Origin: Bombardia bombarda
Lineage: Eukaryota > Ascomycota > Sordariomycetes > Sordariales > Lasiosphaeriaceae
DNA length: 64,000 nucleotides
Direction of reading: 5' to 3'
Assembly (NCBI GenBank): GCA_030512295.1
Contig: JAULSR010000004.1
Span: 1,736,001 to 1,800,000, forward strand
Shown here: piece after piece, positions 55,324 to 64,000 of the stretch
Numbering within the stretch: position 1 is the first letter of the stretch
How the letters are laid out: every line of letters starts with the position of its first letter
Made by a program: the position numbers and the translations under genes
Notes under the pieces: generated by a model
The model's database searches: none
What the model was told of the DNA's origin: nothing
Seen by the model: only the letters and a program-made list of their open reading frames with translations

Positions 55324-56434
55324 GGGTTTGGAACCATTGTCCGACGGCCGCCTAATTTTGACGCAAGGAGGGAAAAGGTAAGGGATATGCTCAGGCGCGT
55401 TTCCGGCACATATGCATTCTATTCTAAATAGCCTCATCTGCCAATCCAATTGACTCAGCAAAAAATCTCTTCTGTAGAAACATGTCTTGAAAACAAATCC
55501 GCAAATCATAGCGATGCATTCCAGCCAGCCTTAGAAGTGCTAATGGGCAGGGCGGAAGCGGCATCAGACTTCCGCGGATCCCGTAGGCGGGTACGAGAGG
55601 TACTGGACCTGAGCAAGGCTTTACAATGTTCCTACATTCCAACCACAAGCCGTTGGATGCCCAGCCGTTCAATCCCTCTATCAACGCCCTCAAAACGCCC
55701 TCGGCGACCACTGCTTTCAGAAATAATGGGATGGCCCCTAGTCAGGGGATGCGTTCCAGCAGACTGGGCCCTAGATTGGTCCCCTTTCGATCCGATCCTG
55801 CAGTCCCCGTGTTGCCATGGCATATATCTTCTTTGTGGCCCGTCGCCCACCCCCAGCTATGTTCTTGACGAATGTTCCACAGTTACCCAGCCTTCTCTTT
55901 GTGCTGAGTTCGTCATAGGAAGAAGAGCTGTCGTCCACCGTCGGCCTTCGAGTACAAAAGGGACGGCACTCGACACACCAGCTGGTCTTTTTAAAAGAAA
56001 GAAGCGGATCAATGGATGCTTGATCGCCCTTGCCACTCCTTTGTTTTTCCTTCAGTTTCTTTTTTTATTCGGCATCCACACTGCACCTTGCTGGTCTGCA
56101 GCTGCCTTCACGCTCGTTTTATGGTTCCTGCGTCAGACACTCCTTCCTTGCTTCACCAGCTTGTTGCGTCTTCATTGTCACCAATAGCACCTTCCTTCCA
56201 GGCTGCTGGTCTTTGCCTGCTCGCCCGACTGTCTTTACTGCCCTGACCCCCCATTTTCTTTCATGCTGCACGACGCCCTGCTTGCAGCTCCCCTGAGCCC
56301 GAGTACTCAAGTCTGGTGCTTACAGCTGCCGGTCTCTCATCCGAAAGAACTTTACATTTGAGATCTTGCATCCGCCACTCCTTCAGCCAACGTCACTGGA
56401 CAAAACTTAATAATCCTGTCATCATATCACCAAT
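55324..56434. other. Intergenic, long leader region
   Basis: 3' flank of the aldehyde dehydrogenase gene and a long pyrimidine-rich leader (56030-56400) of the next gene. A 245-codon plus-strand ORF (55450-56187) was examined and rejected. Confidence 0.4.
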
Positions 56435-57145
56435 ATGACTTTCTGCGGCGGACTCAGGAAGATGTACTCTTCCCTGCAAGATCGGATTACCTCGCGCCGC
56501 CGCAAAAGCAAGCGGCATTTGGAAATTGTAAGAACACTCTCGTCTCAGCACTCGTTTCCATAACTCTCATCACTTACATGTCCATTCTTCTCTTCTCTAG
56601 TCCGAGCCCTTCGACTTCAAAAAGGAGACGATTAGCTTTCCCGGAATCAGCCAATATGAGTACGTCTCTATCAATTCTAAATCACGATGGCGTCGAAGGC
56701 GACTTTCAGAAAAAAGAAAGATGACCAACGCTAACATCGAAACAGTATCAACTTGCTGCGAGAAAAGGCCGTGGCTAGCCAAGTCGGGGTGGCCGACAAA
56801 TCATACATCAACTCGACCATGAACCCGCTGCGACTTCACCGGGCAGCCAGCATGGACTATATCAACCCCCGCCTGCCACCTCCGATCCCAGAAAGATCGC
56901 CCAGCCAGCCCGCTATGCTGTTGACCTCACGCTCCGTCACTGGACTCCCGCTCCCCCCGGTCAGCAACCTCGACATGACCGTGGAGTTGGAGCGCCTGCC
57001 TCCTATCTCACCAACGTCAACAATCGAGACTACTCTGACGCCTGGGGCGGATCTCACAGAGCTCTACACGGGCAGCGGCTCCATCAGCCCTCTGTCGCCT
57101 CGCGTCAGCCCCCAGTTCTCCAAGCTGAGGATCGGATTCCCTTGA
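56435..57145 (+). CDS. Small protein of unknown function, three exons
   Basis: I do not recognise the family. Exons: 56435-56527, 56601-56659 and 56746-57145; introns are GT-AG, and the frame closes at 183 aa, which supports a real gene. Seen: a basic N terminus (LQDRITSRRRKSKRH), a middle segment (SEPFDFKKETISFPGISQYDINLLREKAVASQV) that looks helical and conserved, and a Pro/Ser-rich C terminus. The C terminus has repeated SP dipeptides (PPIPERSPSQP, ISPTSTIETT, ISPLSPRVSP), which are candidate proline-directed phosphorylation sites. There is no signal peptide or membrane segment. The long pyrimidine-rich leader upstream is typical of an expressed fungal gene. Confidence 0.65.
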
Positions 57146-57909
57146 GCCCCATCAAAGGGATATAATTCTTCTTCGTACGGCCTACACTTGCGGATACTTT
57201 AATCTGGCATGCATTTTGCTCATAATCCATGATCTATGGAGCAGAAATCTCAAGGCCTCATGCTATTATGCGACCATATTTTTCTATGTTTGTTAGCGGG
57301 GAATTGTCCAGTTAGATTTGATGAATTTTTGCAGAAGAGAGAGAGAGCATGTAAGAGGCGTTTGACATCATGTTGAAGGGAGGTGTTGAGAGGGGTACCA
57401 AGTGCAGGGAATTTGGGGCCAGCTTTTTGCTTTCTAATACGAATTGTTCATTGTACAACAACAAACATGTAAAAAAATCTAATGACAGGGGAGGGGATAA
57501 ACAGAGAACAGCCAGACATGGAGTTTTCCGAGTTGAAGCTAGCAGGTTGAGATAATTTGATCTCGTCGACGACATTTTACAACAGACAATAACAATACTA
57601 ATCCCATCACATTGAGGCATTCCTTAGCATGTTCCAGAAGCAGGTAAAATTGCGGTGGTTTCTCCGTAGACATATACCTTAGTAATCTTAACTCGCCGTA
57701 AAATTGCAATCCAGTTCAAATCTTGGCCGTATATAAGGTATGTAGAATTTTTCCTCATCTACATTCAGTCGCGGTTGACTACAAAACAGCATGAAACCAC
57801 TACAACTTTTTCTGTCTTTTTGAGAGCAAACACCGTTTCCCTCCTTGTCTCTCTGCTCTTTGTAGACCCACCCCACTTACAACTCCCTCATAACCCGCCC
57901 CATTCCCAT
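57146..57909. other. Intergenic between convergent genes
   Basis: 3' flanks of the small unknown gene and of erg8. AT-rich, no gene recognised. Confidence 0.45.
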
Positions 57910-59423
57910 CTACCGTAGCCAACCATTGTACAAATCCAAACCCTGCTGCCGCACGCCCTCCATCTCCCCCTTCACCCCCATCAAGCTAACCCTCCCTCCC
58001 TTCTCCTTACTCCAACCGTCCACAAACGCCTGGATCCTCGCCAGCGTCTCCTTGTCATCCCTCGCCAGCAGCGCCACGGCATCGTACCCGCCCGCGCCGG
58101 GCACCACGCCCCCGTACACGCCCTCAACCGTCTCCAGCGCATCGAGCAGCTCCGTCTGGCTCTCGGGCTCGATCGGCACGCCGCTCTTGTCCCCGATGAT
58201 GCGCACGTACTCGCGCACCGCGCGCACCGCGCCCCTGATGTCCCCCAGCCGGCTCTCGCGCAGCACGGCCGCCAGCGCCTCGTTGCGCCGCTGCAGCTCG
58301 TCCCACAGCGTCTTGGCGTCTTGCGGGTCGCGCGCCCGCCACGCGAGCACCTGCTTGACCATGCCGACCGTCTGGCTGCCGCAGTCGACGTCGCACATGC
58401 GCATGGCCACGCCGGCGGGCAGGCTGACGGCGTCCTTGACCACCTCGGTGTCCCACTTTAGCGTTGAGGAGCCGGTGCCGTGGATGACTTTCTCGAGGAG
58501 GGTGGCGAAGCCGGGGGCGCCGGCCTCGGGCAGGGTGGCCAGGATGCCGGGGGAGAAGCGGCGGTAGACGCACGAGCCGTAGACGGCGGCGGCCACGTCG
58601 AAGCCCGAGCCGACCTTGCCCTGGGCGGCGCAGTGGGCCGCCTGCGCGAGGTTGTGCAGCGTCGTCTTGCCGGCCGGGGTAGAGAGAGAGAAGACGGAGG
58701 GGTCGAGGTAGTGCGTCAGCAGGGCGGCGGTCAGGGCGGTGACGAGGGCGGCGGAGGAGCCGAGGCCCGTCTTGTGGGCGCCCAAGAGGGTGGTGGGGAA
58801 GTAGCTGAAGCGGCTGGGAGTGGCGGCGGTGGTGGTGGTGGTGGTGGTGGTGGTGGTTGAGGATAGAGACTCGGAGGATGAGACTGCTGCGCTGCTGCTG
58901 CTGGTGGTGCTGGGGCCGGTGGGAGACGAGTAGTAGTCGTTGTCGGCGAGGATGGTGAGACGCGCCGACTTGACGCTGTTCGAGGGACGGTGCTTGGCGG
59001 TGCAGGCGATATAGGTCAGGGCGTAGTTGAGCGTTGTCTCCACAAAGGGGTTGCTGACAATGCGCGAGCCGCTGAAGTGAGGTAAAGGGTGGTTGGTTGT
59101 GAGTGAATGAGTTGAGTGTGTTGCGGTTAAAAGGGGGTGTGCATAACTTACGCCTGCAGCTGGGTGACCTTGATGCCGCCATCCCCGTCGGCGAGATGGT
59201 AGCCGTAACGCCACTGCGCCTCAAGGAATTGGGGGCTCTCGACAACGATCTCGGTCAGATGAACGCCCTCGCTTGTGTGGATTTCCTGAGCAACGACGTT
59301 AATGCGGGCGCTGAGCCCAAATACGAGCCCATTGTATGCCCGGTCGAGCACGAGATATCCGCCGGCGAGTAGGACCTTGCCGGGGGCCGACACGGCGGTT
59401 ACGCGGTCCGTAGTGGCCGTCAT
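57910..59423 (-). CDS. erg8: Phosphomevalonate kinase
   Basis: Converts 5-phosphomevalonate to 5-diphosphomevalonate in the mevalonate pathway that feeds ergosterol and isoprenoids. Two exons: 59423-59152 and 59071-57910; the frame closes and gives 477 aa. Seen: the N-terminal substrate-binding segment TAVSAPGKVLLAGGYLVLDRAY (~9-30), YGYHLADG, NPFVETTLNYALTYI, and the GHMP-kinase ATP motif KTGLGSSAAL at ~191-200. Then come GKVGSGFDVAAAVYGSCVYRRF and the C-terminal GVVPGAGGYDAVALL motif. A Ser/Thr insert (~145-175) includes a run of ten or so Thr encoded by a GGT/ACC repeat at about 58830-58858, close to the active-site loop. The ATG at 59423 is clear. Confidence 0.92.
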
Positions 59424-61160
59424 TATGACTGAATGAGTGAGTGAGCGGGTGAATGGCCGGGGGTGAGATTCGGAGATCGGATACCGGATGGAGATGGAGG
59501 GGGTGGGGTCAGGCAGGTTGCATCAGATATCACACAACTGGATATCGAGAAAGACAGTGGAAGTTGGAAGCGATTGAAGGTCCCTCTCGGGAATGTTTTC
59601 TTCTTGCAAAAAGAAGAGATCTGTGGTGCGATCAAGAATGAGCGAGGGAGACTAGTGGTATTAACTACTGGATGAGGGGAGAGTTCATGATGGCTTCAAT
59701 GACGTGGACATGTATGCTTGCATGATTCTCGTCTCCCGTCTCATGAACGGAACAATGAGGAGGTGGAGGGCGGCCAGGATGGGAAACCACCGAGCAAGAT
59801 GCGGGGTCTCTGAGGGGTCTGGCCCCCGAGAAAATGGTGTAAAAAAGTCCTAACGAGCGACCGCTACGGTACGGCTACGGCGGGTGCGGGGTCGGACAGC
59901 GGCACCTTCCTTCCAACGAGCCTCCAGTGCTTTCCAAATCTTGGTTGACCCCGTATTTAGCTATCTGATTTTTCAGCTTGTCCACCATATTGAGATTGAC
60001 GCCAAGCGTCTAGAAGGCCAGAAGACGACGCAAAATCCGCGTGATTGGAACCAAAAAGCGGCTACCAGCTTTTAGCGAGAGTACAGATCAGTACCCCTAT
60101 CCGTCGAATTTCAAATGTCCCGACTCCCGTCTTCCCAGTTTGGGTCCTCTGCTAAAGTATAATTGCGATCGATATCTCTACCACCAGTTACGCGTAATGT
60201 GCGGACTGCGGATCCAGACCTTGAAGCGATTGAGCGGGCGCACACGTCTGGCCCAATCCGATAACGCGGGGCGGGGGGGGGGATAGCTGAAAAATAAGGA
60301 AAAAGGGGGAAAAGGGGGAAAGGGGTTGATTGAGGGCCACTGAGGTTCGCTGAGGGGAACCACCTCAACAGTCTCAGCCAGTTAAAATTGCTGGCCAAAT
60401 TTCTGACTAACATTGTCACGGTGCGATTTCATTTCTTGCAGCAATTCCCCCACGGTGCAAGGGTGCGTAGGTGGTCCCTGGGTGCTTGGCACCAAAGCAC
60501 ACAAACCACACTAGGGCCCAGGGGAGGACCACCTCAACATTCCGCGGGACGGGCGCGCGGGCGCCAGAAACCACCCAGCCTCCGTAAAACACCACACCTG
60601 TATACTTTTCTCCCCCCTGACCTATCCTCGGGCAGTTTCCAGACGGCTCCTCAAGACACTCGTTTTTTTTCCTTCCTGGTAGAGAGAGAGACACACACAC
60701 GGCTCAACCACCGTTCGGTGTCCCTTTTTGCCTCTCTCGCGCCGTTTTCTCGGCCTACCCACCTACCTAAACTCAAACCTAGGGGTCTTCCTCCATCCAG
60801 ACAATCCCTCCCAAACACAGCTGCACCAAAACACTGCCGTGCATGCTCCGGCCTGCTGCACGTACCCAATTAACAAGGTTGTGCTGTTACAGGGAGAAGG
60901 AGCATTCGTTATCCTTTATCCAGTACAGAAGTTACTCGGTACCACCTTGAAGCAGTCGAGCTAAGCTAGGTAGGGAGGTATCTGGCGCCTTGGGACCTGG
61001 TTTCAACTTTTTCCGCGAAAGCAGCAGACCTGACTGGAACTTTTACAACACCACAACCCGCGCCTCTCAAATCCTCAACCTCGACATCGACATCGACGAA
61101 CTCAATCCCCTCAAGCCCGCAGCCCAATTGGGTGCCAGCTGAGCCCTAGATCCCACCACC
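59424..61160. promoter_or_regulatory. Divergent promoter region
   Basis: A 1.74-kb spacer between erg8 (minus) and the ceramide synthase gene (plus). It contains poly-G/poly-A stretches (60270-60330), an AC/GA simple run (60680-60705) and a pyrimidine-rich stretch upstream of 61160. No gene recognised. Confidence 0.4.
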
Positions 61161-62861
61161 ATGCGCGAGCCTACCACCGCCGCCGACATCGCGCAGGTCG
61201 AGTACGAGAAGCCGTCCAGCAACCCCCCTGCACCGGCCATGGAGACCAAGCTCAAGGCTCCCTCGTCGCGACCCCTCATACAGGCGCGCAACAACAGCAT
61301 GAACGGCCCTCTCTACATGCAGACAGTCAACAACAAGATTATTGTCGGCAGGCCCAAAAGGAAAGGCGATGGGACATTGAAGGATTTGGCCCGTTGGCTG
61401 TTTGAGAACCAGACCGGTACGTGATGTACCCCTCCTATCCATTCATGCGAGAGCCTACGTCTTGAGCAAGCAAACCTAACAACTTCTCGTACCCTACAGG
61501 CTTCTCCTTCAACCTAATCGCGCTACTCTTCATGACGCACTTCTGCATGCCCAAGGCCCGTCCATACACGTCAAAGTTCTTCACCCTGTCCTACTTCAAC
61601 CCAAACACGGGCAAGTATGCCGCCGGCTTCGACGACGTCTACTTTATGACATTCTGCATCATCCTCCTGACTGGTCTTCGCGCCGGTTCCATGGAGCACA
61701 TATTCGCTCCCCTGGGCAAGGTTTGGGGAATCGCCAAGAGGAAGGACGCCACTCGCTTCTCTGAGCAAGCTTGGCTGTTTATCTATTCGGGCATCCTCTG
61801 GCCGCTTGGCTTGGTATGTTGTTTACCACGTTAGCCCCCAACCCGTACGTCCTACTGACCCATCTCTGTCGCTCAGTACATCTACTACAACTCTGCCTAC
61901 TTCCTCAATATGGCTGAGCTCTGGACCAACTGGCCTGATCGCGAGCTTCACGCCCTCATGAAGGGATACATGTTGCTGCAGTGGGCTTGGTGGATTCAAC
62001 AGGTGCTTGTAATCCATCTCGAAAGTCGCAGGAAGGACCACTGGCAGATGTTGACCCACCACTTCGTCACCATTGCGCTCATCTCCTCAGCCTACTATTA
62101 CCACCAAACTCGGGTCGGCAACCTGATTCTCATCTTGATGGACGTGGTTGACTTGTTTCTTCCTGTAAGCTTCAGTCGACACCTCGAGCTTGGATCCCCC
62201 TCTTCTGCCGCTGACCCAAACCCCCCTTACCTAGCTTGCCAAGTGCCTCAAGTACCTGGGATTTACCACACTCTGCGACTACGTGTTCGGCCTGTTCATG
62301 ATCTCATGGTTCATCCCGCGCCACATCTTCTTCCTCCAGACGTGCTGGAGCATCTACAGCGACCTACCCAAAGCGTTGGCAGGCGACTGCTACAAGGGCA
62401 TTATGGACAAGCTCGAGGGGCCGTTCCCCAAGCCTGCAGGCTGGTCCCACGTACTCGAGCCCTTCACCAACCCCGAGGGCACAGTGTGCTTCGACGACAC
62501 CATCCGCTACTCGTTCCTCTTCTTCCTCCTCGCTCTGCAGGTCATCATCTTGATGTGGTTCGTTGTCATCATTCGCGTCGCGACAAAGGTGCTCAAGGGC
62601 GGCAGCGCCGAGGATGTCCGGAGCGACGATGAGGACGAAGAGGAAGAGGAGGAGCTCGAATATGAGCAAGTCCAACAGCCAGCGCAGCCGGTCAAGGAGG
62701 AGGTTGGCGTTGAGGATCTTGATTTGAAGGGCTGGGAGCGTCGCGCTGGCGTGAAGCGCAACACGGCTAGCACAACGAGCACAACCGGCGTGAGCCTACC
62801 GGGCCACAGCGCTCGTAAGGAACTGCTGAACCGAATTGGGTGCGAGAAGCAGATTGATTAA
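61161..62861 (+). CDS. lag1: Ceramide synthase (Lag1/Lac1 family, TLC domain)
   Basis: N-acylates sphingoid bases with acyl-CoA in the ER membrane to make (dihydro)ceramide. Four exons: 61161-61416, 61500-61813, 61877-62164 and 62235-62861; the frame closes and gives 494 aa. Seen: a hydrophilic N terminus, a first membrane segment (GFSFNLIALLFMTHFC), and several further membrane helices. The Lag1 motif has adjacent His residues (HWQMLTHHFVTIALI, His ~251-252) and the acidic segment LILMDVVDLFLP|LAKCLKYLG spans intron 3. FIPRHIFFLQTCWSIY and a last membrane helix (FLFFLLALQVIILMWFVVII) follow. The cytosolic C terminus has a run of Asp/Glu residues. Fungi often carry two paralogues with different acyl-chain preference; which one this is cannot be told here. 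Confidence 0.92.
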
Positions 62862-64000
62862 GCGCGTGCACACAGCCGGTCCAGTAATTAATTGATTCGC
62901 CGTCTGGTTTGGTCTCGCGTCAGCCATTTTTGATGCTTTGGTAGGCCACGTACAGTCGGTGGCTTTTGGGTTTGGGGCGTCCTATTTTCGCAGAGAGAGG
63001 GAAAGAGAGAGACGCTCTTGCATCCTAAGTGCTTTTCCGTCGCTGCACAGACAGTACAGTTATTCGCGGTCGTTCCATCGAGGGAAAAAAAGGTCGACAG
63101 GGTTTTGTTGGGACGCGTCGAAAGGGGTAAGAAGCAAAAAGAGCTTCAGGTTGGTCTTTTTTTCTTCTTTTGGGGCGTGTGGGGCGCATGTACTTTCATG
63201 AAGCTCGGTGGGACATGGCGTGGGAAGAATGGGATTTGGCGGCAACGAACTGCAGCGAAAAATGATATCCCCCTCTTCTTTTTTTCATCTGGATTGGTCC
63301 GTCTGGTGGTGTTGTGCTCGCTCGCTCGCTCGGATGCGAGGCGAGTTGGAGAAAGACGAGGAAAGAGGAGAAGAGACATTACGGGAGACGAGCGACCGAG
63401 CGAACGGGAAAGGGAAATAAATATAACTTAATGGTGCAATGCTTACCTACTTTAAGTATGCAAGCCATGCTTTTTGATGGATGTATATAACCCCTGGCCA
63501 TAGGGACCTATGTTTGCTCTTCGTTCATTTTTTTTTTTTGAAATGCACAACATAGGTGTGGTGGGAAGGGGACTGGCAGGCAGGCGGGCAGACAGGCTTA
63601 GCGAATAAACCTGTGGTGACTTCTAGTGCAGCTCCGTTTCGTGTGAAGCTTAGATTTAGTCGTGTGTAAGGTGTGCTGGGGACATCGCGCTCCTATCGTG
63701 ACGAAGGTTTGGTGTAGAAGTCGACCGGGTCAGTCAAGTTATTGAATAAGCTGCAATTGTTGTCTTGCAACCTGGGGGTGGATTGGGTATGTGCCTATTC
63801 CCTGCTGTCAGTAGTCAAACTGACTGCTTGTCGAACATGGAAAGGCCTACAATAAGTTGCTGTCAGTCATGTGTGGAAGACTGGTAGCTTGGCGAATGGT
63901 GTTTGGACCTCAAAGTAAGGGGAGGGAATCTCTCTTTGTACGTGGTATGCAGGAAGGTAAATGAGGACGCCCTGTCATGTCGGGTTGCCAGTTGGGGTTC
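62862..64000. other. 3' flank and intergenic, nothing recognised
   Basis: Contains GA-rich runs (62990-63012) and T runs (63288, 63530). Short ORFs only. Confidence 0.45.

Noticed and set aside
55450..56187. 245-codon plus-strand ORF upstream of the gene at 56435
   Set aside because: No recognisable domain, odd composition, and it overlaps a pyrimidine-rich leader that fits the 5' region of the next gene.
58480..58860. Gly-rich plus-strand ORF
   Set aside because: Antisense shadow of the GC-rich erg8 coding sequence.
1..64000. CRISPR arrays, bacterial operons, transposons
   Set aside because: The DNA is fungal; no direct-repeat/spacer array, transposase, reverse transcriptase or long terminal repeat was seen.

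Overview
The window is nuclear DNA from a filamentous ascomycete, most likely a Sordariomycete. The evidence is short (about 50-100 bp) GT-AG introns, a HET-domain gene next to a NACHT-type NLR gene, a Zn2Cys6 regulator, an Atg33-type mitophagy protein, and core eukaryotic genes whose closest recognisable relatives are fungal. Gene models were built by hand from the six frames. Every multi-exon model was checked for reading-frame arithmetic; exon coordinates are in the evidence text. Functions are from recognition of conserved motifs, with no database search.

Layout. 1-8.3 kb: an SNF5/Sfh1-type chromatin-remodelling subunit (minus strand) divergent from a secreted Thr/Val-rich protein. 8.3-20.5 kb: an accessory island with an Rnl5-type RNA ligase, a broken exonuclease III-like gene, a HET-domain gene, a decayed fragment, an NLR gene that stops where ankyrin repeats would begin, an unrecognised ORF, and an NLR pseudogene whose five in-frame stops all fit CpA-to-TpA (RIP-like) mutation. 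21-26.3 kb: Atg33, a BAHD-like acyltransferase gene with a broken frame, and a TTC1-like TPR protein. 27.9-33.0 kb: a HAD phosphatase and a Zn2Cys6 transcription factor. 35.9-42.0 kb: ASTRA subunit Asa1, a PlsB-family acyltransferase with a peroxisomal-type C terminus, and RNase P/MRP subunit Pop4. 43.1-48.9 kb: a small secreted protein with an N-terminal histidine after signal cleavage, pantothenate synthetase, an S10 serine carboxypeptidase-like protein and a tRNA-Leu(CAG). 49.6-62.9 kb: Nmd3 (with a one-base frameshift), Esf2, an aldehyde dehydrogenase, a small conserved-looking protein of unknown role, phosphomevalonate kinase and ceramide synthase.

How the genes relate. There is no evident biosynthetic cluster. 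Core genes are spread among long intergenic spaces. Ribosome and RNA biogenesis is well represented (Pop4, Nmd3, Esf2, tRNA-Leu), as is lipid and isoprenoid metabolism (PlsB-type acyltransferase, Erg8, ceramide synthase). The most unusual part is the 8.3-20.5 kb island, where allorecognition/immunity-type genes in several stages of decay sit beside an RNA-repair-type ligase. Intergenic DNA is peppered with CCTAGG/GGTACC-type palindromic motifs and contains a 16-bp tandem repeat beside the NLR graveyard.
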